64,000 nt of DNA from the NCBI GenBank assembly GCA_016938875.1, contig JAFGTV010000053.1, forward strand, positions 124,001-188,000, given 5' to 3'. This DNA comes from Paracoccaceae bacterium. Its GTDB lineage: Bacteria > Pseudomonadota > Alphaproteobacteria > Rhodobacterales > Rhodobacteraceae. The notes under the pieces are model-generated. The model was not told the origin of the DNA, made no database searches, and saw only the letters and a program-made list of their open reading frames with translations. The position numbers and the translations under genes are program-made. Below, piece by piece: positions 28,194-38,530 of this stretch (position 1 is its first letter; every line of letters starts with the position of its first letter).

Positions 28194-28880
28194 ATGAGCA
28201 ACCTGAAGAAAATCCTGCTGGTCGATGACGACGACGATCTGCGCGAAGCGCTGAGCGAACAGCTGGTAATGACCGAAGATTTCGATGTGTTCGAGGCCGG
28301 CAACGGAACCCAGGCGATGGAGAAGGCCAAAGAGGCGCTTTATGATCTGGTGATCCTCGACGTGGGTCTGCCTGACACCGATGGCCGCGAGCTGTGCCGA
28401 TTGCTGCGCAAGCAGGGCGTCAAGTGCCCGATCCTGATGCTGACCGGCCATGACAGCGATGCCGACACGATCCTTGGCCTGGATGCGGGTGCCAACGATT
28501 ACGTCACCAAACCGTTCAAGTTTCCGGTCCTGCTGGCGCGCATCCGTGCGCAATTGCGCCAGCACGAGCAGTCCGAGGACGCGATCTTTCAGTTGGGCCC
28601 CTATACGTTCAAGCCTGCGATGAAGATGCTGATTACCGAGGACGAGCGGAAAATTCGCCTGACCGAAAAGGAAACCAACATCCTCAAGTTCCTTTACCGG
28701 GCGTCCGAGGGCGTGGTGGCGCGCGACATGCTGTTGCACGAGGTTTGGGGTTATAACGCCGGTGTGACCACCCACACTCTGGAAACCCACATCTATCGCC
28801 TGCGCCAAAAGATCGAGCCCGACCCCTCGAACGCGCGGCTCTTGGTGACGGAATCGGGGGGCTACCGGTTGGTGGCCTGA
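28194..28880 (+). CDS. Orphan OmpR-family response regulator (CenR-like)
   Basis: A 228-residue DNA-binding regulator. Receiver domain 1-120: acidic pocket in LVDDDDDL near 9-16, phosphorylation Asp in LDVGLPDTDG near 56, Thr in MLTGHD and Lys in VTKPF near 106. The winged-helix domain (about 130-228) ends HTLETHIYRLRQKIEPDPSNARLLVTESGGYRL. No histidine kinase is adjacent, and the sequence resembles the essential CenR envelope regulator conserved in alphaproteobacteria, which I infer but cannot confirm. AGGGAGG precedes the ATG. Confidence 0.88.
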   Translation: MSNLKKILLVDDDDDLREALSEQLVMTEDFDVFEAGNGTQAMEKAKEALYDLVILDVGLPDTDGRELCRLLRKQGVKCPILMLTGHDSDADTILGLDAGANDYVTKPFKFPVLLARIRAQLRQHEQSEDAIFQLGPYTFKPAMKMLITEDERKIRLTEKETNILKFLYRASEGVVARDMLLHEVWGYNAGVTTHTLETHIYRLRQKIEPDPSNARLLVTESGGYRLVA

Positions 28881-28950
28881 GCCAAACCCTGCTTGAGGCC
28901 TTGCGGGCCGCGCCCTAGTCTGGCGCGGCCCTTTTCATCGGAGAAACCGC

Positions 28951-29739
28951 ATGTCCTTTACCCTTGCCACCTGGAACATCAACTCGGTCCGCCTGCGCGA
29001 GGCGTTGGTGTGCAAGCTGTTGACCGAAGAGGCGCCCGATATCCTGTGCCTGCAGGAATGCAAAAGCCCGGTGGACAAGATCCCGCTAGAGGCGTTCCGC
29101 GCCCTGGGCTATGGCCATATCGTGGCACGCGGCCAAAAGGGGTATAACGGCGTCGCGATCCTGTCCCGGCTGCCGTTGCACGATGCCGGCGATATGGATT
29201 TCGCCGACCTGGGCCAGGCCCGCCACGTCGCCGCGCGGCTGGAAAACGGCGTGACCATTCACAATTTCTATGTGCCCGCCGGGGGCGATGTGCCCGACCG
29301 CGCGGTGAACGAGAAGTTCGGCCAAAAGCTGGATTACCTGACCGGCATGCGCGACTGGTTCCGCGACAGCCGCCCCGAAAAGGCGATCCTGGTGGGCGAT
29401 CTGAACATCGCCCCGCGCGAGGATGATGTCTGGAGCCACAAGCAACTGCTCAAGATCGTCAGCCACACCCCCCAAGAGGTGGCGCACCTGGCCGAGACAC
29501 AGGCGGCGGGGGACTGGGTCGATGTCACCCGGGCCGATATCCCGCACGGGCAGCTTTATTCCTGGTGGTCCTATCGCGCCCGCGACTGGGACGCCGCCGA
29601 CAAGGGGCGGCGACTGGATCACGTCTGGGCCACGGGCGATATCGCCGCCGCCGCCCATTCCAGCCGCGTGCTGCGCGCGGCCCGCGGGTGGCAGCAACCC
29701 AGCGACCACGCGCCGGTATTTGCCAGCTTCGATCTGTGA
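28951..29739 (+). CDS. xthA: Exodeoxyribonuclease III
   Basis: AP endonuclease/3' exonuclease of 262 residues that repairs abasic sites. Family signatures: LATWNINSVRLR near 4-15, LQECK with the metal Glu near 35-37, NFYVPAGGD, the catalytic GDLNIAPREDDVW near 150-162 and the terminal SDHAPVFASF. A possible short cis leader lies in front; the ribosome site is TCGGAGAAA. Downstream, 70 bases, begins the thioredoxin-TPR gene. Confidence 0.95.
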   Translation: MSFTLATWNINSVRLREALVCKLLTEEAPDILCLQECKSPVDKIPLEAFRALGYGHIVARGQKGYNGVAILSRLPLHDAGDMDFADLGQARHVAARLENGVTIHNFYVPAGGDVPDRAVNEKFGQKLDYLTGMRDWFRDSRPEKAILVGDLNIAPREDDVWSHKQLLKIVSHTPQEVAHLAETQAAGDWVDVTRADIPHGQLYSWWSYRARDWDAADKGRRLDHVWATGDIAAAAHSSRVLRAARGWQQPSDHAPVFASFDL

Positions 29740-29809
29740 ATTCACCCTTGGGTTTTGGGCCGGGGGCGCACATATAGGGCACAACTCGCGAGATACCGGA
29801 GATAAACAC

Positions 29810-30721
29810 ATGCTGGAACTTGGTGGCAATTCGGGCGCCGCGGCGCCGCAGGGTGACCTGATCAAGGACATCACCGAGGCGACGTTCATGCAGGACGTGG
29901 TCGAACTCTCGAAAGAGGTGCCCGTCATCGTCGATTTCTGGGCGCCCTGGTGCGGCCCGTGCAAGGCGCTGGGCCCGGCCCTGGAAAAGGCCGTGACCGA
30001 GGCGGGCGGGCGCGTGCGCATGGTCAAGGTCAATGTCGACGAGAACCAGCAGATCGCGGCGCAGTTGCGCATTCAGTCGATCCCGACGGTTTACGCGTTT
30101 TTCAACGGCCAGCCCGTGGACGGGTTTCAGGGCGCGTTGCCGGCCTCTGAGATCAAGGAATTCATCGACCGCGTCGCGGCGCTTGCCGGTGATGGCGGCC
30201 TGGGCGAGGCCGTCGAGGCCGCCGAACAGATGCTGGCCGAGGGCGCGGTCGTGGATGCCGCCCAGACCTTTGCCGCCATTCTGGGCGAGGATCCCGTTCA
30301 TCCTGCGGCGTATGGCGGGTTGATCCGGGCGCACCTGGCGCTGGGAGAGGTCGACAAGGCCGACGCGCTGCTGGCCGCCGCGCCCGATGCGATTGCCACC
30401 GCCCCCGAGGTCGAGGCCGCCCGCGCCCAGCTGGAACTGGCCCGGCAGGCCGCAGATGCCGGCCCCGTGGCCGAGTTGCGCGCGGTGGTTGATGCCGATC
30501 CCGACAACCTTCAGGCGCGGTTCGATCTGGCCAAGGCGCTGCATGCGGCGGGCGAGGTCGAGGCGGCGGTCGATGAATTGCTGGATCTGTTCCGCCGCGA
30601 TCGAGAGTGGAACGAGGGGGCCGCCAAGGCCCAGCTTTTCACGATTTTCGAGGCGCTCAAGCCGCAGGATCCGATCGTGCTTAAGGGCCGCAGAAAACTC
30701 TCGTCAATGATATTTGCCTGA
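29810..30721 (+). CDS. Thioredoxin-TPR protein (YbbN/CnoX-like)
   Basis: A 303-residue thioredoxin with a TPR tail. The Trx domain (about 25-130) has WAPWCGPCK with a full CGPC active site near 47-50, SIPTVYAFFNG with the cis-Pro near 88, and then a TPR-like region with repeated AAxTFAAIL and ARAQLELARQAAD segments. E. coli YbbN/CnoX is a chaperedoxin that holds stressed proteins; here both cysteines are kept, unlike in E. coli. It starts a three-gene plus-strand run with the LON and Trm112-like genes. Confidence 0.88.
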   Translation: MLELGGNSGAAAPQGDLIKDITEATFMQDVVELSKEVPVIVDFWAPWCGPCKALGPALEKAVTEAGGRVRMVKVNVDENQQIAAQLRIQSIPTVYAFFNGQPVDGFQGALPASEIKEFIDRVAALAGDGGLGEAVEAAEQMLAEGAVVDAAQTFAAILGEDPVHPAAYGGLIRAHLALGEVDKADALLAAAPDAIATAPEVEAARAQLELARQAADAGPVAELRAVVDADPDNLQARFDLAKALHAAGEVEAAVDELLDLFRRDREWNEGAAKAQLFTIFEALKPQDPIVLKGRRKLSSMIFA

Positions 30722-30748
30722 GGGGCGCGGCGGTCTAACTAACCTTGC

Positions 30749-31393
30749 ATGTTCTCAGCATCTGATCTGCCAAACACGATCCCCGTCTTCCCGCTTCCGG
30801 GCGCGCTGTTGTTGCCGCGCGCCCGGCTGCCCCTGCATATCTTTGAGCCGCGCTATCTGGCGATGCTGGACGATACGCTGAAAACGCCGCATCGGCTGAT
30901 CGGCATGGTCCAGCCCCGCGAGGTGCCCGGCGGCGGTGAAAAGCGGCTGCACAGCATCGGCTGTGCAGGGCGCATCACTGCATTTTTCGAAACCGAGGAC
31001 GGGCGTTACATGCTGACGCTCAGCGGCAGCTCGCGGTTTCGGATCAAGGGCGAGCAGGCGGGGTTCACCCCCTATCTCAAGGCCGACGTGTCGTGGGACG
31101 GGTTCGAGCGCGACCTGGGCCCGGGCGAACGCGACCCCGGCTTTGACCGCACCCCGTTCAAAAGCTTGCTGAGCAGGTTCTTTGCCAGCCGCGGTCTGGC
31201 CACCGATTGGGACAGCCTCGAAGATGCCGAGGACGAACTGTTGATAAATTCGCTTTCCATGCTCTGCCCATTCGCGGCAGAAGACAAACAGGCGCTGCTA
31301 GAGGCACCGTCCCTGAGCACCCGGCGCGAGACGCTGGTAACCCTGATCGAGTTCGCGCTGCACAGCGGCAGCGACGAGGAGACAATGCAATGA
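30749..31393 (+). CDS. LON peptidase N-terminal domain protein
   Basis: A 214-residue protein consisting only of the Lon substrate-binding (PUA-like) domain: [35 protein letters not shown], then IGMVQPRE and an C-terminal helical region. It lacks AAA+ and protease parts, so it cannot degrade; it may bind or deliver proteins. Overlaps the Trm112-like gene by 4 bases (ATGA). Confidence 0.88.
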   Translation: MFSASDLPNTIPVFPLPGALLLPRARLPLHIFEPRYLAMLDDTLKTPHRLIGMVQPREVPGGGEKRLHSIGCAGRITAFFETEDGRYMLTLSGSSRFRIKGEQAGFTPYLKADVSWDGFERDLGPGERDPGFDRTPFKSLLSRFFASRGLATDWDSLEDAEDELLINSLSMLCPFAAEDKQALLEAPSLSTRRETLVTLIEFALHSGSDEETMQ

Positions 31394-31572
31394 CCGACAC
31401 CCCCAATGCCGACCGTAAAATGCTGGAATCGCTGGTTTGTCCGGTGACCCATGGGCCGCTCAGCTATGATGCGGCCAAGCAGGAACTGGTGTCCAAGTCC
31501 GCGCATCTGGCGTTTCCCGTGCGCGGAGGCATCCCGATCATGTTGGTCGACGAGGCGCGTCAGCTGGACTGA
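31390..31572 (+). CDS. Trm112-like small protein
   Basis: A 60-residue Trm112/UPF0434-type protein with [38 protein letters not shown]. The usual two CxxC-like ligands are reduced to one cysteine (CPVT), as in other alphaproteobacterial members, so zinc binding may be lost. Trm112 activates methyltransferases in other organisms; a partner here is not visible. Translationally coupled to the LON-domain gene. Confidence 0.85.
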   Translation: MTDTPNADRKMLESLVCPVTHGPLSYDAAKQELVSKSAHLAFPVRGGIPIMLVDEARQLD

Positions 31573-31596
31573 CGCGCGCCCGTCACGCGAATCAAG

Positions 31597-32823
31597 TCAC
31601 AGCGGTTGGCCTGTCATCAGGCGCGGCAATTCGCCGGTCAGCCCGGCCGCCTCGCGGATAAAGCGGCGGCGCAGGGCAGGGACCGCGTTGACCGCGCCCA
31701 TGCCCAGGTCGCGGCCCAGCCGCAAAAGCGGATTGTCGTTGGAAAAGAGCTTGTTGATCGCATCTGTCCCGGCGGCCAGCACGGTGGTGTCGAACCGTCG
31801 CCAGGTTTGATACCGCTCCAGCACATCAATGGCGCCGATATCTTCGCCGCGGCGCCGGGCCTCGACCAGCACCTGCGCCAGGGCGCCCACGTCGCGCAGG
31901 CCCAGGTTCAGCCCCTGTCCCGCGATCGGGTGCACCCCATGCGCCGCATCGCCCAGCAGCGCCACGCGCGGCGCGGCAAAGGCATTGGCCAGCGTCAGGT
32001 TCAGCGGATAGGTGAACCGCGCACCGGCCAAGGAAATCTCGCCCAGGAAGTCGCCGAATCGGGGCCGCAGCGCGGCCAGATAGCCCGCGTCATCCAGCGA
32101 TTGGATCGCGGCGGCGGTCTTGTGACTCTCGCTCCAGACAATAGAGGAACGGTTGCCGGGCAGCGGCAGGATCGCCAGCGGTCCCGCCGGCATAAAGAAT
32201 TGATGCGCGATCCCGTTATGGGGTTTTTCATGGGCAATGGCGCAGACCAGCGCGGTTTGCCCATAGTCCCACCCGGTGCCCCGAATCCCCGCACGCTGTG
32301 CAACGCCCGAACGGCGCCCATCACAGCCCACCAGCACCCGGCCGCGCAGCGTCTTGCCCGAGGCCAGCGTCACCGTGACCCCGGTGGCATCGGGCGCCTG
32401 GGCCACAACGGTTTCGGACGACAGGGTGGTGATGTGGGGGGATGCCGCCATCGCCTCTAGAAAGGCCTGCCGCAGAAAGCGATCCTCCAGCATATAGCCC
32501 ATCGGGCCCTCTTCGATCTCGCCATGATCGAAGTCCAGAAAGAACGGTGCAGGCCCCTCGCCCGCGCGCCCATCCGTGGCGATGATCTCAAGGATCGGTT
32601 GGCTGTGGGCGGCTATGCCGTCCCAGACCCCGATCGCCCTGAGCAGCCGCATCGAGGCCAGCGCCAGCGCATAGGACCGCCCGTCAAAGGCATCGTCGCC
32701 GCGCGCCGCCTGGGGCAGCGCGTCGATCACGGTGACGCTCAGCCCGCCTTGGGCCAGCGCAAGGGCCAGTGCCGGGCCGTTCAGCCCGCCGCCCACGATC
32801 AGGATATCGGAATTGTATGTCAT
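31597..32823 (-). CDS. UbiH/UbiF/Coq6-family FAD-dependent hydroxylase
   Basis: Flavoprotein monooxygenase of 408 residues, likely in ubiquinone biosynthesis. FAD motif GGGLNGPALALALAQ at 10-24, the DG motif GCDGRRSGVAQRAGI near 170, and the second FAD motif GDAAHGVHPIAGQGLNLGLRD near 305-325 are complete. Which ring position it hydroxylates (UbiH, UbiF or UbiI role) cannot be told. Start ATG at 32823 is clear. Divergent from the amidase with 85 bases between. Confidence 0.9.
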   Translation of the reverse strand: MTYNSDILIVGGGLNGPALALALAQGGLSVTVIDALPQAARGDDAFDGRSYALALASMRLLRAIGVWDGIAAHSQPILEIIATDGRAGEGPAPFFLDFDHGEIEEGPMGYMLEDRFLRQAFLEAMAASPHITTLSSETVVAQAPDATGVTVTLASGKTLRGRVLVGCDGRRSGVAQRAGIRGTGWDYGQTALVCAIAHEKPHNGIAHQFFMPAGPLAILPLPGNRSSIVWSESHKTAAAIQSLDDAGYLAALRPRFGDFLGEISLAGARFTYPLNLTLANAFAAPRVALLGDAAHGVHPIAGQGLNLGLRDVGALAQVLVEARRRGEDIGAIDVLERYQTWRRFDTTVLAAGTDAINKLFSNDNPLLRLGRDLGMGAVNAVPALRRRFIREAAGLTGELPRLMTGQPL

Positions 32824-32908
32824 GGCCTGCAATATGGGCGCGCGGGCGGGATTGTCCATATGCCGCGCGCCCGCTACCGTCTGCCGACCGACGCGGAGGA
32901 GACGGGGC

Positions 32909-34240
32909 ATGGCACAGGATTGGCTGACGATGGGCGCGGGCGCGCTGGGCCGTGGGATCGGCGCGGGAGAGATCGACCCGGTTGACCTGGCCGCTTGCTA
33001 TCTGGACGCGATCAAGGCGCATCCGCTGAGGGATCGCATCTATGCCCGCCTGACCGAACACCGCGCCCTGACCGAGGCCGGGGCGGCCCGCGCGCGTGCC
33101 CGTGCCGGTCAGCGGCTGGGTCCGTTGGACGGGGTGCCGGTGTCGTGGAAGGATCTGTTCGATACCGCCGGCGTCGCGACCGAGGCGGGATCGGCCCTGT
33201 TGGCGGGCCGGGTGCCGGGGCGTGACGCGGTGGTGCTGGAAAACGCCACGGCCGCCGGGCTGGTCTGTCTGGGTAAGACGCATATGACGGAACTGGCCTT
33301 TTCCGGGCTGGGGGTAAATCCGATCACCGCGACGCCGCCCTGTGTGAATGATCCCCAGGGTGCGCCGGGGGGATCGTCGTCGGGCGCGGCGACGTCGGTT
33401 GCCTTTGGGTTGGCGGCGGCGGGGATCGGGTCCGACACAGGCGGGTCGGTGCGGGTTCCATCGGTTTGGAACGATCTGGTGGGACTGAAAACCACGTCCG
33501 GGCGGTTGTCGCTGGGCGGGGTGGTGCCGCTGGCCCCGAAATTCGACACGGTCGGCCCATTGGCGCGCAACGTCGAGGACGCCGCGCTGTTGCTTGCCGC
33601 GCTGGAGGGGGGCAGGTCCGCCGATCTGCGCGGCGCCACCCTGAAGGGCGCGCGCTTCATGGTGTTGGACACCATCGCGCTGGATGATCTGCGCGACGCG
33701 CCCCGCGCCGGGTTCGATCACGCGCTGACGCGGCTGGAGCAGGCCGGGGCCACGCTGGTCAACGTCCAGGCCGACGAGGTAGAGCAGGCGATGGCCCTGT
33801 CCGGGGTTCTTTACGCGACAGAGGCCTATGCCACCTGGCGCGACGCGATCGAGGCGGCGCCGGACAAGATGTATTCCGAGGTTCTGAAACGGTTTCGCGG
33901 TGGTATGGCCTATTCGGGGGTTGATTATGTCGCCGCCTGGCAGGAATTGGACCGGCTGCGCGCGGTCTGGACGGTGCGCACGGCACAGTTCGATGCGGTG
34001 CTGCTGCCGACCTGTCCGAACCTGCCGCCCGATGTGGCGCGGCTGTTGTCAGAGCCCGAGTATTTCGTATCCGAGAACCTGCTGACCCTGCGCAATACCC
34101 GGATCGGCAACCTGATGGGGCAGGCGGTGCTGACGCTGCCCACCGGGCTGCCCTCGACCGGGATTTCGCTGATGGGACCGCCGATGTCCGAAGAGCGGCT
34201 GTTGCGCCTGGGCGCGGCGGTCGAGCAGGCCCTGGCCTGA
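32909..34240 (+). CDS. Amidase (amidase signature family)
   Basis: A 443-residue amidase with the Ser-cisSer-Lys catalytic set: Lys in VSWKDLFDTAGV near 78, the GGSSSGAA loop near 150-157 and GSDTGGSVRVPS near 173-184, whose Ser is the nucleophile. Substrates are amides, nitrile-derived amides or peptides; it could also be a GatA-like homologue, but no gatB/gatC is next to it, so a free amidase is more likely. GCGGAGGAG precedes the ATG. The open frame runs upstream into the divergent hydroxylase, which is an antisense artefact. Confidence 0.88.
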   Translation: MAQDWLTMGAGALGRGIGAGEIDPVDLAACYLDAIKAHPLRDRIYARLTEHRALTEAGAARARARAGQRLGPLDGVPVSWKDLFDTAGVATEAGSALLAGRVPGRDAVVLENATAAGLVCLGKTHMTELAFSGLGVNPITATPPCVNDPQGAPGGSSSGAATSVAFGLAAAGIGSDTGGSVRVPSVWNDLVGLKTTSGRLSLGGVVPLAPKFDTVGPLARNVEDAALLLAALEGGRSADLRGATLKGARFMVLDTIALDDLRDAPRAGFDHALTRLEQAGATLVNVQADEVEQAMALSGVLYATEAYATWRDAIEAAPDKMYSEVLKRFRGGMAYSGVDYVAAWQELDRLRAVWTVRTAQFDAVLLPTCPNLPPDVARLLSEPEYFVSENLLTLRNTRIGNLMGQAVLTLPTGLPSTGISLMGPPMSEERLLRLGAAVEQALA

Positions 34241-34410
34241 GGGCATGGATCCAAAGGCACTGGCCTAAATGCCACAACTGCGCCGGGCAAACCGTTTTCC
34301 GCGCGGCGTTTTTCTGGACCGGGCCGGGTTCTGACGGTATCGTTTCAATCAAACCGGGGCGCGAAAGATGACCCCGGACCGAGGCAGTGTTAACAACAAG
34401 ACAGAGGTCC

Positions 34411-35592
34411 ATGACCTTCCCCGAGCGGTTCTCGAACCTGCCAGAATATGCCTTTCCGCGCTTGCGGAAGCTTCTGGATTGTCACGCGCCGGGCGGCGCG
34501 CCCTTGCACATGAGCATTGGCGAGCCGCGGCACACCTTTCCCGCATGGGTCACGGATATCGTGGCCACGCATGCCGATGAATTCGGCAAATATCCCCCCA
34601 ACGAGGGCACGCCGGAACTGCGCGGGGCCATCGCCGACTGGGTTGCGCGGCGCTATGGCGTGACGCTGGACCCCGAGCGCCGCATCGCCGTCCTGAACGG
34701 CACGCGCGAGGGGCTGTTCAACACCGCGCTGGCACTGTGTCCCGAGGTCAAGGCGGGCGGGCGTCCGGTGATCCTGATGCCCAACCCGTTTTACCAGGTC
34801 TATGCCGTGGCCGCGCTGGCCGTGGGCGCCGATCCGGTCTATGTGCCCGCGACCGCCGAAACCGGCTTTCTGCCCGACTATGCGGCCCTGCCGGACGATG
34901 TGCTGGACCGGGTGACGATCGCCTATCTGTGCTCGCCGTCGAACCCGCAAGGGGCGGTGGCGGACCGTGCCTATTGGGCCGATTTGCTGCGTCTGGCCGA
35001 GAAACACGATTTCCAGGTCTTTGCCGACGAATGCTATTCCGAGATCTACCGCGGCGACCCGCCCCCCGGCGCGCTGGAGGTGGCCCAGGAGATCGGCGCC
35101 GATCCCGAACGGGTTGTGGTGTTTCATTCGCTTTCCAAACGCTCGAACCTGCCGGGGTTGCGCTCGGGTTTCGTCGCCGCCGGCCCCCAAAGCATGGCGC
35201 GGATCAAGCAGTTGCGCGCCTATGCCGGCGCGCCCTTGCCGCTGCCGCTGCAACGGGTGGCCGAACAGGTTTGGGCGGATGAGGAGCATGTGCGCGAGAA
35301 CCGCGCGCTTTACGCCCGCAAGTTCGCCATTGCCGACACGGTGTTCGGTGCAGTGCCGGGCTATCATGCCCCGCAGGCGGGGTTCTTTTTGTGGCTGCCG
35401 GTCGCCGATGGCGAGGCTGCGGCGGTGAAACTATGGCGCGAGACGGGGGTGCGGGTGTTGCCCGGTGCCTATCTGTCGCGCGAGGTGAACGGCGAAAATC
35501 CCGGCGCGGGCTATATCCGCGTGGCGATGGTCGCCCCAGAACAAGAAATGCGGCACGGGCTGGAACGGCTTGGTGACTGCCTCTACGGGTGA
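34411..35592 (+). CDS. Class I/II aminotransferase, DapC-like
   Basis: PLP fold type I enzyme of 393 residues. PLP lysine lies in [23 protein letters not shown] near 240; Asn-Pro in SPSNPQG near 178, Asp in [11 protein letters not shown] near 206, and Arg near 372 of IRVAMV complete the site. The N-terminal [16 protein letters not shown] resembles succinyldiaminopimelate transaminase DapC, needed for lysine and peptidoglycan, which is the best guess. It is followed directly by ftsK. Confidence 0.86.
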   Translation: MTFPERFSNLPEYAFPRLRKLLDCHAPGGAPLHMSIGEPRHTFPAWVTDIVATHADEFGKYPPNEGTPELRGAIADWVARRYGVTLDPERRIAVLNGTREGLFNTALALCPEVKAGGRPVILMPNPFYQVYAVAALAVGADPVYVPATAETGFLPDYAALPDDVLDRVTIAYLCSPSNPQGAVADRAYWADLLRLAEKHDFQVFADECYSEIYRGDPPPGALEVAQEIGADPERVVVFHSLSKRSNLPGLRSGFVAAGPQSMARIKQLRAYAGAPLPLPLQRVAEQVWADEEHVRENRALYARKFAIADTVFGAVPGYHAPQAGFFLWLPVADGEAAAVKLWRETGVRVLPGAYLSREVNGENPGAGYIRVAMVAPEQEMRHGLERLGDCLYG

Positions 35593-35605
35593 GGATGGCA
35601 AGGGT

Positions 35606-38452
35606 ATGGCTTCGTATCAGATGAAACAGCGCGAACCGCTTCTGGATTCGAACATGCAGGCCGCGATCGAGCGGCGTGGCAAAGAGCTTTTGGGCTTTAC
35701 CCTGATCGGGCTGGCGCTGGTGATGGCGCTGATCCTGGGGTCCTACGTGCCCGAGGATCCGGGCTGGATGTCGGCCACCGATGCGCCTGCGCAAAACCTG
35801 CTGGGCCGGTTCGGGGCGTCGCTGGCCTCGCCCTTGTTCATCGTGGTGGGCTGGGGGGCCTGGGGCCTGGTTGCGGTGCCGGGCATCTGGGGGCTGCGAC
35901 TGGTCACCCACCGGGGCGAGGATCGCGCGCTGTCACGGCTGATCTTTGCGCCGATCGCGATCGCGCTGGCCTCGGTCTATGCCTCGACCCATGTGCCGCC
36001 GGCGGCCTGGACCCACAGCTTTGGCATGGGTGGGCTTTTTGGCGATACGGTGCTGGGTGCCGTTCTGGGCGTTGCGCCGGTTGATACCGTGTTCGGGCTG
36101 CGGCTGGTGGCGGCGTTGGTCTGGCTGGCGGCGATGGCGATGGCGCTGTTCGTGCTGGGCGTGGACCGGGCAGAGCTGCGCCGCTTTGGCCGGTTCTTGC
36201 TGGTGGGCGTGATCCTCAGCTATGCCGCGCTGCGCAAACTGGCGGGTCAATCCGCCCGCGGTGCGATCCGTGGCGCGGCTGGCCTGCATGCCGGGATACA
36301 GCAGCGCCGTGCCGCCGCCGCCGAGCGTGCGCCGATGCCCGCCGCGCGTGTGCATCGCGCCGATCCGGTGATCTCGGGGATGGCCCCCGATCCGCAGGAC
36401 ATCGCCGCGCCGCGTGGCAAACAGGGGCTTTTGGCGCGCATGCCCGCCCTGATGCGCCGCCCGGTGGATCCCGAACCGGAACTGGTGGAATATGACCTGC
36501 CCGAAGAGGCCGACCACCTGGCCCCGATGTCCGAAGAGCGGATCAAGGCCAAGATCGCCGATGTCATCAAGAACCGCGCCCGTCAGGGCCGCGCCGCACC
36601 CGCCCCGCAGGTCCGTGCCGAACCGCCGGTGCGCCGTGGCAGTCCCGTGCCGCTGATCCTGTCCCGGCCCGATCCCCTGGCCGAGCCTCCGCTGACGGCC
36701 AGCGGCCCGCAGGCCAACGCGTTCGATGCGATCGACCTGGAGGATGACGATTTCGACGCCGCCGCATTCAGCGCGCCCGAGCCCGCCCTGACGGCGGCCC
36801 CGCGCGCGCCCTCTATCCCCGTGGCCGAGCCGCGCAAGGTGGTGCAGCATCCGCAGCAAAAGCCGATCCAACCCTCGCGCCAGGCCCGCCAAGAGGCGCA
36901 GCCCGCGCTGCAATTCGAAGAGGATGCGACCCCGGCCTATGAACATCCGCCGCTGTCGCTGTTGACCAATCCGGTTCAGGTTCAGCGTCATCATCTGTCC
37001 GATGAGGCGTTGGAGGAAAACGCCCGAATGCTGGAAAACGTGCTGGATGACTATGGCGTCAAGGGCGAGATCGTCAGCGTCCGCCCCGGCCCCGTCGTCA
37101 CCATGTATGAATTGGAACCCGCGCCAGGCCTCAAGGCCAGCCGGGTGATCGGCTTGGCCGACGATATCGCGCGGTCGATGTCGGCGCTGTCGGCGCGGGT
37201 GTCCACCGTGCCGGGGCGCAGCGTGATCGGGATCGAATTGCCCAACGTGAACCGCGAAAAGGTCGTGCTGCGCGAGATCCTGTCGGCCCGCGATTTCGGC
37301 GATTCCAGCATGCGGCTGCCGCTTGCGCTGGGCAAGGATATCGGCGGCGACGCGGTCGTGGCCAACCTGGCCAAGATGCCCCACCTGCTGATCGCGGGGA
37401 CCACGGGGTCGGGTAAATCGGTGGCGATCAACACCATGATCCTGTCGCTGCTTTACAAACTGACGCCCGAGGAATGCCGCCTGATCATGATCGACCCCAA
37501 GATGCTGGAACTGTCGGTTTATGACGGCATTCCGCATTTGTTGTCCCCGGTCGTCACCGATCCCAAAAAGGCCGTCGTCGCGCTGAAATGGGTCGTCGGC
37601 GAGATGGAGGAACGCTATCGCAAGATGTCCAAGATGGGCGTGCGCAACATCGAGGGCTATAACGGCCGGGTGCGCGACGCGCTGGACAAGGACGAGATGT
37701 TCAAGCGCACGGTGCAGACCGGGTTCGACGACGAAACCGGTGAACCCGTCTTCGAGACCGAGGAAGTCCAGCCCGAAACCCTGCCTTATATCGTCGTGAT
37801 CGTGGACGAGATGGCCGACCTGATGATGGTCGCCGGCAAGGAGATCGAGGCCTGCATCCAGCGCCTGGCGCAAATGGCGCGGGCCTCTGGCATCCACCTG
37901 ATCATGGCGACCCAGCGTCCGTCGGTCGATGTGATCACCGGCACGATCAAGGCCAACTTCCCCACGAGGATCAGCTTTCAGGTGACCTCCAAGATCGACA
38001 GCCGCACCATCCTGGGCGAGCAGGGGGCCGAACAACTGCTGGGCATGGGCGACATGCTGTATATGGCGGGTGGCAGCCGGATCACCCGCGTGCACGGCCC
38101 CTTTGTCAGCGATGAAGAGGTCGAAGAGATCGTGACCTATCTGAAATCCTATGGCCCGCCCGATTATATCGGCGGCGTGGTCGAGGGGCCGGATGAGGAC
38201 AAGGAAAGCGATATCGACCTGGTTCTGGGCCTGTCCTCGGGCGGGAACACGGATATGGAGGATGCGCTTTACGATACCGCGGTGGCGATCGTGCTGAAGG
38301 ATCGCAAATGTTCGACCTCCTACATCCAGCGCAAACTGGCGATCGGCTATAACAAGGCCGCCCGCCTGGTCGAGCAGATGGAGGAACAGGGCGTCGTCAG
38401 CCCGGCCAACCATGTCGGCAAGCGCGAGATCCTGGTGCCCGAGCAGGGATAG
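35606..38452 (+). CDS. ftsK: DNA translocase FtsK
   Basis: A 948-residue septal DNA pump that segregates chromosome termini. Residues ~30-210 carry four or five membrane spans; 210-450 is a Pro/Ala-rich linker; the motor follows with Walker A GTTGSGKS near 597-604 and Walker [10 protein letters not shown] near 731. The C-terminal ~65 residues are the winged-helix gamma domain ([25 protein letters not shown]) that reads KOPS sites. An upstream GTG at 35570 is open in frame, but the ATG at 35606 is more likely. A hairpin follows. Confidence 0.96.
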   Translation: MASYQMKQREPLLDSNMQAAIERRGKELLGFTLIGLALVMALILGSYVPEDPGWMSATDAPAQNLLGRFGASLASPLFIVVGWGAWGLVAVPGIWGLRLVTHRGEDRALSRLIFAPIAIALASVYASTHVPPAAWTHSFGMGGLFGDTVLGAVLGVAPVDTVFGLRLVAALVWLAAMAMALFVLGVDRAELRRFGRFLLVGVILSYAALRKLAGQSARGAIRGAAGLHAGIQQRRAAAAERAPMPAARVHRADPVISGMAPDPQDIAAPRGKQGLLARMPALMRRPVDPEPELVEYDLPEEADHLAPMSEERIKAKIADVIKNRARQGRAAPAPQVRAEPPVRRGSPVPLILSRPDPLAEPPLTASGPQANAFDAIDLEDDDFDAAAFSAPEPALTAAPRAPSIPVAEPRKVVQHPQQKPIQPSRQARQEAQPALQFEEDATPAYEHPPLSLLTNPVQVQRHHLSDEALEENARMLENVLDDYGVKGEIVSVRPGPVVTMYELEPAPGLKASRVIGLADDIARSMSALSARVSTVPGRSVIGIELPNVNREKVVLREILSARDFGDSSMRLPLALGKDIGGDAVVANLAKMPHLLIAGTTGSGKSVAINTMILSLLYKLTPEECRLIMIDPKMLELSVYDGIPHLLSPVVTDPKKAVVALKWVVGEMEERYRKMSKMGVRNIEGYNGRVRDALDKDEMFKRTVQTGFDDETGEPVFETEEVQPETLPYIVVIVDEMADLMMVAGKEIEACIQRLAQMARASGIHLIMATQRPSVDVITGTIKANFPTRISFQVTSKIDSRTILGEQGAEQLLGMGDMLYMAGGSRITRVHGPFVSDEEVEEIVTYLKSYGPPDYIGGVVEGPDEDKESDIDLVLGLSSGGNTDMEDALYDTAVAIVLKDRKCSTSYIQRKLAIGYNKAARLVEQMEEQGVVSPANHVGKREILVPEQG

Positions 38453-38453
38453 G

Positions 38454-38481
38454 CGAAAGGGCGCGCGCGCTCGCCCTTTCG
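38454..38481 (+). terminator. Hairpin after ftsK
   Basis: Perfect 10-bp stem, CGAAAGGGCG (38454-38463) with CGCCCTTTCG (38472-38481) and an 8-base loop, two bases after the ftsK stop. No T tract follows, so termination may be weak or may depend on Rho; lolA starts 50 bases later. Confidence 0.5.
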
Positions 38482-38530
38482 TGACGGATTGGCAGGTGCA
38501 AAGGGCGCGTCCCGCCCCTAGATTGGGGAT

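Noticed and set aside
32909-34240. Amidase considered as GatA of the tRNA amidotransferase
   Set aside because: No gatB or gatC adjacent and no confident GatA-specific motif; the plain amidase call is safer.
38454-38481. ftsK 3' hairpin considered a strong intrinsic terminator
   Set aside because: No T tract follows, so it was recorded with low confidence.
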